64,000 nucleotides of DNA from Pseudomonadota bacterium (GTDB lineage Bacteria; Myxococcota_A; UBA9160; JADFDR01): the NCBI GenBank assembly GCA_003353845.1, contig PIVT01000005.1, forward strand, positions 1 through 64,000, read 5' to 3'. Under the pieces are notes generated by a model. The model was not told where the DNA came from and searched no databases. It was given only the letters and a program-made list of their open reading frames with translations. Both the position numbers and the translations under genes were made by a program. Each line of letters opens with the position of its first letter. The first letter of the stretch is position 1. Positions 15,718 to 25,594 of the stretch are shown piece after piece.

Positions 15718-16644
15718 ATGCGCCGGCGTAATTTCGAAATTTTCAGTCTGTCGTTTCTGGATGTTATTTCCTGTGGCTTTGGTGCCATCGTGCTGCTGTT
15801 ATTGATATCAAAAACAGGCAGTGTGCCCGAGCCGGAGCCGTCATCCGGACGCGAGACCATGGCTTCGTTGCTCGCCGTTCAGGATGCCAATGATCAAGTT
15901 CGCGCGGCCATTGGCCGCGCTGCGGGTGAGAACGAATCATTGGATAAAGAAGTGGGCGATCTGAGTCGTGCGCTGGGACGGATGAGTCAGAAAATGCAGG
16001 AGCAGCAACAGCTCGCCGAAAGTCTGGAGCAGGGCAATGCGGCCCTGCAGGCCGAGATCGTGGGCTCCGCACAGGCCTTGAATCAGCGTAGCAGCGCTGC
16101 GGCCAGCACCAAGGAAGTCGGCGGTATCCCGGTCGACAGCGATTATGTCATCTTTGTTGTCGATACCTCGGGCAGTATGCAGGCGGTGTGGAGCAAGATG
16201 ACGAAGGTGGTTGAAGACATCATAAAAATTCATCCCACGGTCAAAGGGATTCAGGTCCTCGACGATATGGGGACGCCGATGCTGCGTGGTTTTGAAGGTC
16301 AGTGGTTTCCGGATACACCAATCTTTCGCGCCATGTTGCTGCGCGATCTGGCGCGCTGGAACTCGTATTCCAACAGCAATCCCACCGAAGGTGTACAGGA
16401 GGCCATTAGCGCCTATTGCAAACCCGGGATGAAAGTCGGGATCTATGTTTTTGCGGATGATTTCAGTGGCAGTGCTGATCTGGTGTTGCGCGATCTCGAA
16501 ATCCGGACAAGGCGACTGAAATTGCCGGTCGGCAGCTTTCGAATTCACGGTGTTTTATTCAATACCCAAACCGGATGGCAGACGGCAAATTTTCTGCGTC
16601 ACCTGACCGATAAATACGATGGCAGTTTGATTACCGTGGAGTAG
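15718..16644 (+). CDS. VWA-domain protein with an ExbD/TolR-like anchor helix (B-type subunit 2)
   Basis: 308 residues, with the same plan as its neighbour but clearly diverged. The anchor helix begins FSLSFLDVISCGFGA, with Asp at residue 15 in the same register. A coiled coil covers about 60-125 and a VWA domain about 140-305, with MIDAS start D149-T-S151-G-S153. The shared S-F-L-D-[IV]-[IM]-S-C-G-x-G-A stretch shows the two helices are paralogous. ATG 15718 follows the previous stop by one base, so the two are translated together. Two unlike B subunits fit the 5:2 stoichiometry of known stators as a heterodimer. Confidence 0.85.
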   Translation: MRRRNFEIFSLSFLDVISCGFGAIVLLLLISKTGSVPEPEPSSGRETMASLLAVQDANDQVRAAIGRAAGENESLDKEVGDLSRALGRMSQKMQEQQQLAESLEQGNAALQAEIVGSAQALNQRSSAAASTKEVGGIPVDSDYVIFVVDTSGSMQAVWSKMTKVVEDIIKIHPTVKGIQVLDDMGTPMLRGFEGQWFPDTPIFRAMLLRDLARWNSYSNSNPTEGVQEAISAYCKPGMKVGIYVFADDFSGSADLVLRDLEIRTRRLKLPVGSFRIHGVLFNTQTGWQTANFLRHLTDKYDGSLITVE

Positions 16645-16669
16645 TGTGAGCTCAAAAGGAGATGATTAA

Positions 16670-17647
16670 ATGCGGTATCGGCAACTCGGCGCGAGTGGTG
16701 TGCGGGTGAGTGAAATATCACTGGGAACCTGGCTTACCTTCGGCCTTCAGATTGATGCCGACACGGCGCAGCAATGTGTGGATACCGCTTTTGAATCTGG
16801 CATAAATCTTTTTGATACGGCAGATGTCTACAAGCAGGGTGCGGCTGAGGAAATGTTGAAGAGATGCCTGACCCGCTATTCACGTGATGAATATGTTCTT
16901 GCCACCAAGACCTTTTTCCCAATGGCAGATCATCCCAATGCACGAGGTCTATCGCGTAAACATATTATTGAATCTTGTGAGGCGAGCCTTTTGCGCCTTG
17001 GGGTCGATCACATTGATTTATACCAATGCCACCGTTTTGACGAGACGTGCCCGGTCGAAGAAACAGTCCGCGCCATGGGGGATCTGATTCGTCAAGGAAA
17101 GATTCTTTACTGGGGCGTTTCTCAGTGGGATGGAGAGCAGATCTCCGAAGCTTGTGCACGGGCAGAGCATCGTAATGAGGATCGGCCCATCGCATGTCAG
17201 AGTCGATATCACCTGCTCGATCGCCAGATCGAGCAATCGGCGATTCCGGCCTGTCGTACTCATGGTTTGGGGCTTCTGGTCTACTCACCGCTGGCACAAG
17301 GCTTGCTCTCTGGGAAGTACAGCAAGGGGAGGGTCCTGCCCACAGCGCGAGCGAGTCAGGCAGAGGAAATTTCCAAGTTCATCGCTCCTTGGTTCAATAA
17401 GGAGGTTTCGCTTTGCATTGATCGCTTCGTAGATCTTGCCAACCAGGCCGGATATACACCTGCGCAGCTCGCCCTGGCTTGGCTGCTAGGGCGCAGCGAG
17501 GTGTCGAGCGTCATCTGTGGTGCCTCTCATCCAGCACAGATCCTTGAAAACACGAAAGCCCTCGACGTGATTTTGGATGAGGGGTTGGCGAGCCGTGTTG
17601 AGGAGATCTTCTCGGACTGGGAACACCTGCTCGAAATTACCTTCTGA
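16670..17647 (+). CDS. aldo/keto reductase
   Basis: 325 residues, full length for the AKR superfamily (YghZ / Kv-beta-like branch). The TIM barrel carries the catalytic set: Asp and Tyr in DTADVY, Lys in VLATKTFF and His in YQCHRFD. NADPH-binding features are near the end (YSPLAQGLLSGKY, VICGASHPAQILEN). It probably reduces carbonyls using NADPH; the substrate cannot be told. ATG 16670 has AAGGAGATGATTAA upstream. It follows the VWA operon by 25 bp and may be read through from it, but its function looks unrelated. It abuts the convergent DUF2505 gene. Confidence 0.9.
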   Translation: MRYRQLGASGVRVSEISLGTWLTFGLQIDADTAQQCVDTAFESGINLFDTADVYKQGAAEEMLKRCLTRYSRDEYVLATKTFFPMADHPNARGLSRKHIIESCEASLLRLGVDHIDLYQCHRFDETCPVEETVRAMGDLIRQGKILYWGVSQWDGEQISEACARAEHRNEDRPIACQSRYHLLDRQIEQSAIPACRTHGLGLLVYSPLAQGLLSGKYSKGRVLPTARASQAEEISKFIAPWFNKEVSLCIDRFVDLANQAGYTPAQLALAWLLGRSEVSSVICGASHPAQILENTKALDVILDEGLASRVEEIFSDWEHLLEITF

Positions 17648-18121
17648 TCAGCCCAGCCTCTCTTTGGTGTAGTCCAACTCTTTTTGCACCCCATCTTCCG
17701 TCTGTGCGGTGGCAAACTTCTCGGCCTTGCCGCCGATGAGGGGGATCTTCACCTTGACGTCGTACTTCACACTGTAGACACAACCCTTGCCCTTGGGCTT
17801 TAAATCGAAGGTCCCCTTGATTTTAATGGGCTGGCCATGGACGATGTAATCGAAGCTGCCGGAGTAGCCGTCTCCTTTGCGCTTCCATTCTTCGGTCATC
17901 TGCACCTGCTGTTCGGAGTTGAAGATCTTGGACAGGAAAGAAGGTAGCTCCCGCTCAAGCTCTCGGTTCTGGATGACCCGGATGATGTCGCCATCCTCTT
18001 CCACTTCGCATTCGGCGCTGAGCTCGCCTAAATCCATGCTGCGCTCCACCAGAAAATCAGGATCGGTGAGTAGCTCGAAGGCTGTCTCCACGTCACACCC
18101 ATACTCGCACTTCAAAGCCAT
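17648..18121 (-). CDS. DUF2505 / SRPBCC-like protein
   Basis: 157 residues of an SRPBCC-type helix-grip fold, as in DUF2505: an N-terminal strand with EYGCDVETAFELLTDPDF, central strands (IIRVIQNRELERELPSF) and a long terminal helix (VQKELDYTKERL). Members are usually small ligand-binding proteins of unknown role, common in actinobacteria and some proteobacteria. ATG 18121 follows GGGAG; the frame extends 33 bases further upstream without a good ribosome site. It is divergent from the acyl-CoA ligase across 240 bp, so the two may share a control region. Confidence 0.75.
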   Translation of the reverse strand: MALKCEYGCDVETAFELLTDPDFLVERSMDLGELSAECEVEEDGDIIRVIQNRELERELPSFLSKIFNSEQQVQMTEEWKRKGDGYSGSFDYIVHGQPIKIKGTFDLKPKGKGCVYSVKYDVKVKIPLIGGKAEKFATAQTEDGVQKELDYTKERLG

Positions 18122-18361
18122 ATCGATCTCCCTTTCATTCGTTAGCTGCCCCAAGACACCGGGAAGAAAATCTAGCCCAACCTCGCGGCCTGTGCGTTAT
18201 TTTGCTTGGGATCCGTGAGGTATATCCCAAGCGAGTGAGTAGGGCGGGAAGAGGAAATTCCAATTTTTGACTTCGGTAGCACCAAAATCCGTTCTGCAAG
18301 TGTACAATCTGAAGAAAGCCCACCGCTCATCGGTGGGCTCGTCGAATAGGGGGGAGAAGCC

Positions 18362-20035
18362 GTGGCTGAATTTCAAACCATTCTCGATTGTGCTTACCAC
18401 TGGGAAAAAGAAGCTCCCGATCGCGTTTACTTCACTCAACCCATGGGGGGAGGCGATGCGAACCTGAAAGACTGGACCTACGGCGAAGCGATTGGGGAAG
18501 CGCGGCGCATGGCCAGCTACCTGAAAGGGCTCGGGCTTCCGCCAAAGAGTCAGATCGCCCTCTGCTCCAAAAACTGCGCCCATTGGATCATGGCGGACCT
18601 GGCCATTTGGATGGCGGGGCACGTCAGCGTTCCCCTCTTTCCTACCCTCACTGTCGAGACACTGAGCTTCATTTTGGAGCACTCCGAAGCCAAGTTGCTC
18701 TTCGTCGGAAAGCTCGACCCCGTCTGGGAAGAAATGAAAGCGGGGGTCCCCAGCGACCTGCCGCAAATTGCATTTCCTTTGGCGCGCCCCAATGACCTCA
18801 CCCAATGGGATGAGATCATCGCCAATAACGAACCCTTGATGGATCCCGTGGAACGCTCTCCCGAAGAGATGGCCACCATTATCTACACGTCGGGCAGTAC
18901 CGGGCAACCCAAAGGGGTAATGGTCAATTTCGGTCCCATGCTGGCCTGTGCCGAAGGGGCCACGCAAGCTCTCCAGATTACGCCTGACGAGCGGATGATT
19001 TCCTATCTGCCCTTGGCGCACGTGATGGAGCGCTGGTTGGTTGAGTGCGCCTCGCTCCGTGCTGGCTTCCATGTCTTCTTTGCTGAAAGCATCGACAGTT
19101 TCGTGCACGATATCCAGCGCGCGCACCCCACCTTATTCATCTCGGTGCCCCGCCTATGGCAGAAATTCCAAAGCGGTGTCTTTGAAAAATTACCGCCAGA
19201 AAAGATGGATCGTCTTCTGCGCATCCCGCTCTTGAACCGGCTCATCAAGAAAAAGGTTTTGAAGGGCTTGGGCCTGGACGCTGTGACCTTTGCCGGTACG
19301 GGCTCGGCACCCATTCCCGATGAACTGGTGCAGTGGTTCCGCAACCTGGGCCTCGACCTGGCCGAGGGCTATGGCATGACGGAAAATTTCAGTTACTCCC
19401 ATATGCCCAAACGCGGGGACTCTCGCGTTGGTACGGTGGGCTCCGCTTGTGCCGGTGTTGTGTGTCGAATCAGCGAAACCGGGGAGGTCGAGATCCAGAG
19501 CCCGGGCATGATGACGGGTTACTTCAAACGCCCCGATTTGACGGCGGAAACCTTTACTGCAGATGGCTTCTTGAAAACGGGCGATCTCGGTTCCATCGAC
19601 GAACGCAAATTTCTGAGCATTACCGGACGCAGCAAGGAGATCTTCAAGACCTCCAAGGGGGAGTACGTTGCCCCTGCACCCATCGAAAAACTCCTGGGCA
19701 ACCAAGCGCGCATTGAGTCTTGCTGTGTCGAGGGCGCCAACTTCCCCCAACCCATGGCCATGCTCATGCTCTCTGAAGATGCGCTGGCGTCCATGGAGAA
19801 TGGGGGGCGAGAGAAAATCGAGAAGGAACTCAGCACGCACCTCGACGCGGTCAACGCCGAATTGGCCACCTGCCAGAAGCTACAATTTGTCTGCGTCGTG
19901 AAGGAGCGCTGGCTGCCTGAAAACGATTTTCTCACCCCGACGATGAAAATCAAGCGGGGCACCATTCACGATGCCTACGGTCCGAAGTACGCGAGCTGGT
20001 ACGATCAGGAAAAACGGATCATTTGGGCGGAGTAA
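18362..20035 (+). CDS. AMP-dependent long-chain fatty-acyl-CoA ligase
   Basis: 557 residues of an ANL-superfamily adenylating enzyme. The P-loop motif is IIYTSGSTGQPKGVM (about 175-190), with EGYGMTEN (about 337-344) and LKTGDLG (about 400-406), then a C-terminal swinging domain. The length and the KKVLKGLGL insert are like those of bacterial long-chain acyl-CoA synthetases. It would activate fatty acids to acyl-CoA at the membrane, feeding beta-oxidation and, with the glyoxylate genes downstream, carbon assimilation. The GTG start has GGGGAGAAG eight bases upstream. It is followed at once by the Gfo/Idh/MocA gene. Confidence 0.9.
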   Translation: MAEFQTILDCAYHWEKEAPDRVYFTQPMGGGDANLKDWTYGEAIGEARRMASYLKGLGLPPKSQIALCSKNCAHWIMADLAIWMAGHVSVPLFPTLTVETLSFILEHSEAKLLFVGKLDPVWEEMKAGVPSDLPQIAFPLARPNDLTQWDEIIANNEPLMDPVERSPEEMATIIYTSGSTGQPKGVMVNFGPMLACAEGATQALQITPDERMISYLPLAHVMERWLVECASLRAGFHVFFAESIDSFVHDIQRAHPTLFISVPRLWQKFQSGVFEKLPPEKMDRLLRIPLLNRLIKKKVLKGLGLDAVTFAGTGSAPIPDELVQWFRNLGLDLAEGYGMTENFSYSHMPKRGDSRVGTVGSACAGVVCRISETGEVEIQSPGMMTGYFKRPDLTAETFTADGFLKTGDLGSIDERKFLSITGRSKEIFKTSKGEYVAPAPIEKLLGNQARIESCCVEGANFPQPMAMLMLSEDALASMENGGREKIEKELSTHLDAVNAELATCQKLQFVCVVKERWLPENDFLTPTMKIKRGTIHDAYGPKYASWYDQEKRIIWAE

Positions 20036-20049
20036 AAACGGGCAGGCCA

Positions 20050-21054
20050 TTGAGACTCGGCATGTTGGGCGCTGCGAGGATCGGTGATTGGGGTGTTGTT
20101 CAACCGGCGCGTCGCGTGGAGGGGGTCGAGTTGGTCTCCCTCGCGGCCAGAGACCGTAAGCGCGCGCTGTCCTATGCGAAAAAGCATCAGATCCCAGTGG
20201 TACATGATTCCTACGAATCGCTGTTGGCGGATCCTGAAATCGATGCCATCTACAATCCACTTCCCAACTCTTTGCACTGCGAATGGAGCATCAAGGCGCT
20301 GGATGCGGGCAAGCATGTGTTGTGCGAAAAACCTATTGCATCCAATGCCCATGAGGCGAAGAAGATGGCGGAGGCGGCGACTCGAAACCGTCGGGTGCTG
20401 ATGGAAGCCATGCATTACCGTTTTCACCCCATGGCCCAACGGATGCGGGAAGCTGTTACCCAGCTTGGCGCCATTCATCGCATTGAAACCAGTATGTGCG
20501 TGCCTCTCTTCTTGTCCAAGGATATTCGTTATCGCTACGAATTGGCTGGCGGGGCCGCTATGGATCTGGGGGTTTATGTGGTGAACCTGATGCGTTTTCT
20601 CGGCGAAGCCTCTGGACAGAAAGCGCTGGCGAAAAACCCGTCTATCAAATCGACCCAGGTGAAACTGCATGATGAGCGTGTTGACCGCGCCATGAAGGTG
20701 GATGTGGGTTGGGAGAATGGCACCACGGGGCGACTGCATTTTTCCCTGTGGTCCTCCACTCTGCTGAAACTGTCAGCGCGAGTGATGGGTGAGCACGGAG
20801 AACTCAAGCTGACCAACCCCTATGTCCCCCATACTTTTAATGGCCTCAGGTTGCGATTGGGAGAGCGAAAAACCAAAGAAAAGATTCGGGGCGAGGCCAC
20901 CTATACCTATCAGCTGCAGGAATTCGTCAACCGGATTCGCCAGGGGGAGCGCCACTCAATGGACCTTTCGGACGCAATAGGCACCATGGAGATGATCGAT
21001 GCCATTTACGACAAGGCCGGGCTGCCGCGCCGCGGAAATTCCAGGATTGATTAG
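20050..21054 (+). CDS. Gfo/Idh/MocA-family NAD(P)-dependent oxidoreductase
   Basis: 334 residues. The N-terminal Rossmann fold has GMLGAARIGD, then the DxxAVY-like NPLPNSLH and the hallmark CEKPIASN with the catalytic Lys. The C-terminal beta-sheet domain supplies the substrate pocket (HYRFHPMAQRM, GGAAMDLGVYVVN). Family members act on sugars, inositols, biliverdin or dihydrodiols; the substrate here is unknown. The start is uncertain: TTG 20050 behind GGGCAGG is preferred. TTG 20023 would overlap the ligase gene, and ATG 20059 would cut into the Rossmann motif. Confidence 0.85.
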   Translation: MRLGMLGAARIGDWGVVQPARRVEGVELVSLAARDRKRALSYAKKHQIPVVHDSYESLLADPEIDAIYNPLPNSLHCEWSIKALDAGKHVLCEKPIASNAHEAKKMAEAATRNRRVLMEAMHYRFHPMAQRMREAVTQLGAIHRIETSMCVPLFLSKDIRYRYELAGGAAMDLGVYVVNLMRFLGEASGQKALAKNPSIKSTQVKLHDERVDRAMKVDVGWENGTTGRLHFSLWSSTLLKLSARVMGEHGELKLTNPYVPHTFNGLRLRLGERKTKEKIRGEATYTYQLQEFVNRIRQGERHSMDLSDAIGTMEMIDAIYDKAGLPRRGNSRID

Positions 21055-21284
21055 GTAAACACTGTATTCCCAGGAGGCGAGAATCCCCTGCGTTTACAGC
21101 TCGAAACCCGCTAATCGGCCGACACCGCGCGTAAGAAGGCAAACGGACCGAGCCGATCCGCCCATTTCGCTCTCATCGTCCCACTCGGGGCGATTATTTT
21201 TAAACACTGTAGTTTGCTGAATAGCCTCGGGGTGTTACGTTTCCCGCCCGGCAACGCCCGATTTGCCGCTGCGGAGAGGAACGA

Positions 21285-23198
21285 ATGAGCCCCAGTTCTA
21301 CAAAAAATCAGACTGACGGAATCAAGATTCGAGACGGCCTGCTGGCCGAGTTCGCCGACGTCTACACGCCCGAGGTGCTTGAGGCCCTAGCCGCCATGGC
21401 CCGCTTCAACAAGGACCAGAAGGCTTTGATGAGCGCACGCATCGAACGACGCGCTCGCCGTTTCAATAATAAGGAGAGCATCGCTTTCCTCGACACCGAC
21501 GCAGTCATTCCGGGCACGCAGATCAAGGTGCAGGACGCGCGAGACGGCAAGTTCGAGGGATCGCCAATCCCGGCCGATCTGCAGCGCCAGTGGATCCAAG
21601 GTACGGGTCCGGCTGCCAAGCCCAACGCCTCGGTGGCATCCAGCATCCGCAATGTCGCCTATGCGTTGCTCTCGGGTGCAGATGGCTGGATGTTTGACGG
21701 TGAGGATGCGCTTGGGCAGATCGACACCATGTCCTTGGAGAATCAGCGCAACCTTAAATTGGCCATCCACAGGGACCCCGTCTTCATGAACGCGGCTGAG
21801 CAGGTGGCCGGTGAGATGAACACTTGGGCCAAAGGTTTTCACGGTCGGGAGATTGTCTCCGATTGGAAAGAGCAACTGAGCTTCACCACCAAGATCTTCC
21901 GCGCGCGCGGCTTGCACCTCGACGATCGACACATTCGCGACGCCGACGGGCTGAGCTTCTCGGCGACGATTGTCGACATGACTACCTATGTTGTGAACAA
22001 CTGCCAAGCGCTTCAGGCCGACGGCTCTTCCATTGTCCTTTACTGCCCCAAGATTCAGACGGCCCAAGAGGCCGCGTTGTGGAACGACATGCTCTCGGCC
22101 CTCGAAGCTCACCTCGGTTTGGAGGAAGGCAGCATCAAGGTCTACGTGCTCGTGGAGCAACTTGAAGCCACCTTCCAGTTGATGGAGATTCGCGCCGCAC
22201 TGGGCAAGCACTTCGTCGGTTACAACACCGGTCGCTGGGATTACATCAACTCCGTTGCGGACGCCCTGGCTTGGGATCCGGACTTTATCAATCCCAACAT
22301 TGAAGCCATCACCATGACCTATGGCTATATGCGTAATTACGAGGATCGCGTGCGCCGCGCCGTGAACACGCCCGACGCCTTGGGAAACTGTGCGCTCTGG
22401 CAGGGTGGCATGGAGCCGAATATCCCGGTGGGTTCGGAAGAAGGTGTGGCGAGCAGCATGAAGAAGGCCGTCGCGGGTGGCGAGCGCGAGCAGCGTGAAG
22501 GTGCCAGCGGCAAATGGGTGGCGCACTGGAAGATGGTGCACATCGTGCGCCCGATCTGGGAGAAGGTGGGGGAGGCCAACCAGCTGGGCCGCGGGTTCCC
22601 GCGCTTAAGTTACGCACAGAGTGACGCTGATGGACTGAGGCTGTTGGAAGATGCGCCGCGCAGCATTCGCGGTGCGCGCAATCTGCTCAGTGTTGGCCTG
22701 CAATATGGAAACGCCTTTGGTCGCGGCTTTCAGGCGGCGGCACTCAAGGCGGCTGACTTCTTTGGGGACGACGACATTCTCTATTTAATGGAGGACGCAG
22801 CCACGGGCGAGATTCGCCTCAGCATCCTCTGGGAGTGGGTTCACAAGGGCGCCCGACTCAGCGAGGACGATGCCGAGACGGGCCTCGCAGCTGGCGATTT
22901 GTTTTCAGCCGAGGTTTTCCAGCGCTTGCTCGCCGAAGAATACGAGAAGTTGCTCAAGGCCAGTGACAGGGACGTCCACGACGATTCCAAGAAGACGACG
23001 CTGCCCATTGCGCGTGAGATCGTCGAGACCTACGTGCTCGATGAGACCAAGGTGCCCTGGTACATCGATCTCTTGAACATCAACCTGAACAACCACGATT
23101 TTGAAGAAGCTAAAAGCCGAATTGAAAAATACATGTGTTCCTTCAAGCAAGACGGAACGCGCATCACGGAAAACTTAGATACGGCGACCGCCGTTTAG
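21285..23198 (+). CDS. malate synthase
   Basis: 637 residues. The core matches malate synthase: FDGEDALGQ near residue 135, VLVEQLEATFQLMEI and the family signature region HFVGYNTGRWDYI (about 305-317). It condenses acetyl-CoA with glyoxylate to malate. The protein is longer than typical malate synthase A (about 530) and shorter than the G form (about 720). ATG 21285 follows GGAGAGGAACG. The stop is nine bases ahead of the isocitrate lyase start, so both shunt enzymes are made from one message. A 230-bp upstream gap holds the likely promoter. Confidence 0.9.
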   Translation: MSPSSTKNQTDGIKIRDGLLAEFADVYTPEVLEALAAMARFNKDQKALMSARIERRARRFNNKESIAFLDTDAVIPGTQIKVQDARDGKFEGSPIPADLQRQWIQGTGPAAKPNASVASSIRNVAYALLSGADGWMFDGEDALGQIDTMSLENQRNLKLAIHRDPVFMNAAEQVAGEMNTWAKGFHGREIVSDWKEQLSFTTKIFRARGLHLDDRHIRDADGLSFSATIVDMTTYVVNNCQALQADGSSIVLYCPKIQTAQEAALWNDMLSALEAHLGLEEGSIKVYVLVEQLEATFQLMEIRAALGKHFVGYNTGRWDYINSVADALAWDPDFINPNIEAITMTYGYMRNYEDRVRRAVNTPDALGNCALWQGGMEPNIPVGSEEGVASSMKKAVAGGEREQREGASGKWVAHWKMVHIVRPIWEKVGEANQLGRGFPRLSYAQSDADGLRLLEDAPRSIRGARNLLSVGLQYGNAFGRGFQAAALKAADFFGDDDILYLMEDAATGEIRLSILWEWVHKGARLSEDDAETGLAAGDLFSAEVFQRLLAEEYEKLLKASDRDVHDDSKKTTLPIAREIVETYVLDETKVPWYIDLLNINLNNHDFEEAKSRIEKYMCSFKQDGTRITENLDTATAV

Positions 23199-23207
23199 GA
23201 GAAAGAA

Positions 23208-25460
23208 GTGGAAACACTCGAGAAGAACATCAAGGCTGCCAAGAAGTCCATGAGCAGTCCGCGATTCAAGGAGATCACGCGTCTCTACAGTGCGCGTCAG
23301 ATTGCCGAGCAGCAGGGCACCATCGAACAGGATTACACCATCGCGCGCACGGCCGCCGAAGGCATGTACGAGCGCCTGCGAGAACTCTTTGCTGAAAAGA
23401 AGTCCATCACGACCTTTGGCCCCTACTCGCCGGGGCAAGCCGTGGTGATGAAGCGCGTGGGCATTGAAGGCATCTACCTCGGTGGCTGGGCCACCTCCGC
23501 CAAGGGTTCGATGAATGAAGATCCAGGCGCCGACCTGGCCAGCTATCCGCTTTCCCAGGTGCCCGACGAGGCGGCCCCCATTGTGCGTGCTCTCCTCACG
23601 GCCGACAAGAATCAGCAGTTCCGGCGCGCGCGCATGACCGAGGCCGAGCGCGCCGCGGACCAGGTGGTAGATTACCGCCCCTTCATTATCGCCGATGCCG
23701 ATACCGGTCACGGCGGTGACGCCCACGTGCGCAACCTCGTTCGACGCTTCGTCGAGGTGGGTGTCCCGGGCTACCATATTGAAGATCAAAAGCCGGGCTG
23801 CAAGAAATGCGGTCATCAGGGCGGCAAGGTGCTGGTTCCCGTCGACGAGCAGATCAAGCGCTTGAATGCTGCGCGTATGCAGCTCGACGTCATGCGAGTC
23901 CCGGGCATCATCGTGGCGCGCACCGACGCCGAAGCGGCCAACCTGCTGGACGGCAAGGGCGACGAGCGGGATCAACCCTTCCTTCTCGGTGCCACCAATC
24001 TTGAGGTTCCACCCTGGAAGGCGGGTTACCTCGCCATCCTGAAGAAGTTCAACGCCCTGGGCGTGGACGGAATCAACGGGCACCTGCTTTATCAGATTGC
24101 GGACAGCACCTACGCCGAGGCCGAAGAATGGCTGACAAGCCGGGGCATCTTCGAGTTGATCGAAGAGTTGGCCGCCGCACAGAAGAAGGACGGCACGACA
24201 CCCGAAGTCATGTTGGACCAGGTCGCCAATAAATACGTCGAAATCTGGGAGACAGAGTCCGGGCTCAAGACCTTTGGTCAGGCCGTTGCCGAAGCCATGA
24301 CCTTCCACTTGGACGAGGGTCGAGAGTTCGAACTATCTGTTGATGAGTGGATCGCATGGTCGAGCACGGTTTCCTATAAGGCAGCGTTGGAGAAGGTCCA
24401 GGCGATGGGCGTGGAGATCACTTGGGATTGCGAACTTGCGCGCACGCCCGAGGGCTACTACCCCGTCAAGGGTGGCATCGAGTACGCCATCGCCAAGTCC
24501 CTGGCCGTTGCGCCTTTCGCCGATATCATCTGGATGGAGACCAAGACCGCAGATCTGCCTTACGCCAAGCGCTTCGCGGAAGCGATGCATGCCGCGTATC
24601 CGGAGAAGATGCTGGCCTACAACCTTTCGCCTTCCTTTAACTGGGACACCACTGGGATGAGCGAAGATGAGATGCGTGATTTCCCTGCGGCGATCGCCAA
24701 GCATGGTTTCGTATTCAACTTCATCACCTACGGTGGTCATCAAGTCGACGGAATGGCGTCGGAAGAGTTCGCTACGGCCCTCAAGCAGGACGGCATGCTC
24801 AGCCTGGCGCGCTTGCAACGCAAGCTCCGCTTGGTGGAGTCGCCCTACAAGACGCCGCAGAGTCTGGTCGGTGGTCCGCGCCTGGACGCGGCACTGGTGG
24901 CTTCCTCGGGTCGCACGGCCACGACCAAGGCCATGGGCAAGGGTTCGACGCAGGTGCAGCATTTGATTCAGACGGAGGTTCCGCCGAGCTTGCTGGAAGG
25001 CTGGCTCGAGATCTGGGCCAAGGAGAACGGTCTCTCGGGTCCGTTCCGCGTGCAGCTTCGCCCACACACCGCAGGTTCCGAGCTACTGCAACTGAAGGTG
25101 CTCAATCCGACGGGTGACATGGTAGCGTCGGTGACCTTTGCAACCATCGCGGACCGTCGAGGGAGTCATATCCTATCCATCCGCGATCAAGAAACACACG
25201 ACAAGTCGCTGCGAAAGAAGCGGCTCATGACCTTGATCCAGCTGTTCCTGTTCCATCGCTACAAGAGCAATTCGGTTCACTTTGTCAGTCCGACCGAGGA
25301 CAATGAGAAGCAGGCCGCGGGCATGCAGACCTTCGGGATCTATGGCAATGTGAAGACCGAAGTCGGTGACATCATCGTGGCTGATGTGAGAACCGATACC
25401 ATCGAAGAGTTGCTCGATGCCAATCGCACTGCGCTCGAGAACCTCATCGCCAAGCGATAA
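23208..25460 (+). CDS. isocitrate lyase, long ICL2-type
   Basis: 750 residues. The catalytic loop [10 protein letters not shown] (Cys near 204) and metal-site residues in ADADTGHGG mark isocitrate lyase, which splits isocitrate into succinate and glyoxylate. The length matches the large ICL2/AceA class rather than the 430-residue enterobacterial form. The extra C-terminal domain (about 600-750) resembles the regulatory domain of mycobacterial ICL2, known to respond to acetyl-CoA. The GTG start sits behind TTTAGGAGAAAGAA, translationally coupled to the malate synthase. A bidirectional terminator follows. Confidence 0.9.
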   Translation: METLEKNIKAAKKSMSSPRFKEITRLYSARQIAEQQGTIEQDYTIARTAAEGMYERLRELFAEKKSITTFGPYSPGQAVVMKRVGIEGIYLGGWATSAKGSMNEDPGADLASYPLSQVPDEAAPIVRALLTADKNQQFRRARMTEAERAADQVVDYRPFIIADADTGHGGDAHVRNLVRRFVEVGVPGYHIEDQKPGCKKCGHQGGKVLVPVDEQIKRLNAARMQLDVMRVPGIIVARTDAEAANLLDGKGDERDQPFLLGATNLEVPPWKAGYLAILKKFNALGVDGINGHLLYQIADSTYAEAEEWLTSRGIFELIEELAAAQKKDGTTPEVMLDQVANKYVEIWETESGLKTFGQAVAEAMTFHLDEGREFELSVDEWIAWSSTVSYKAALEKVQAMGVEITWDCELARTPEGYYPVKGGIEYAIAKSLAVAPFADIIWMETKTADLPYAKRFAEAMHAAYPEKMLAYNLSPSFNWDTTGMSEDEMRDFPAAIAKHGFVFNFITYGGHQVDGMASEEFATALKQDGMLSLARLQRKLRLVESPYKTPQSLVGGPRLDAALVASSGRTATTKAMGKGSTQVQHLIQTEVPPSLLEGWLEIWAKENGLSGPFRVQLRPHTAGSELLQLKVLNPTGDMVASVTFATIADRRGSHILSIRDQETHDKSLRKKRLMTLIQLFLFHRYKSNSVHFVSPTEDNEKQAAGMQTFGIYGNVKTEVGDIIVADVRTDTIEELLDANRTALENLIAKR

Positions 25461-25525
25461 GGAGCGCGCGGCGAGCCACCTTTGTAGGGTGTCGAGCATG
25501 CCAAAAATGTCGAGTATGCCAAAAA

Positions 25526-25559
25526 AGAGCCCCACACCTACAGGTGTGGGGCTCTTTTT
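25526..25559. terminator. bidirectional rho-independent terminator
   Basis: A 13-bp stem (AGAGCCCCACACC / GGTGTGGGGCTCT) is flanked by an A-run on the left and a T-run on the right, so it can end transcription from both sides. It lies between the convergent isocitrate lyase and PKD-protein genes. Confidence 0.93.
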
Positions 25560-25594
25560 GTTGACCACAATGCTGAGAGTAGCGGCCTTGTGCG

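Noticed and set aside
8131-16644. Zorya phage-defence system
   Set aside because: The channel protein resembles ZorA in family, but there is no ZorB-type OmpA domain and no ZorC, ZorD or ZorE-like gene; VWA and FGE partners point elsewhere. A defence role is not excluded but is unsupported.
21387-22541. 384-codon open frame on the minus strand
   Set aside because: It lies wholly inside the malate synthase gene, opposite strand, and has no ribosome site or protein-like composition; it is a shadow of GC-rich codon use.
23175-24308. 377-codon open frame on the minus strand
   Set aside because: Antisense to the isocitrate lyase gene, with no recognisable domain.
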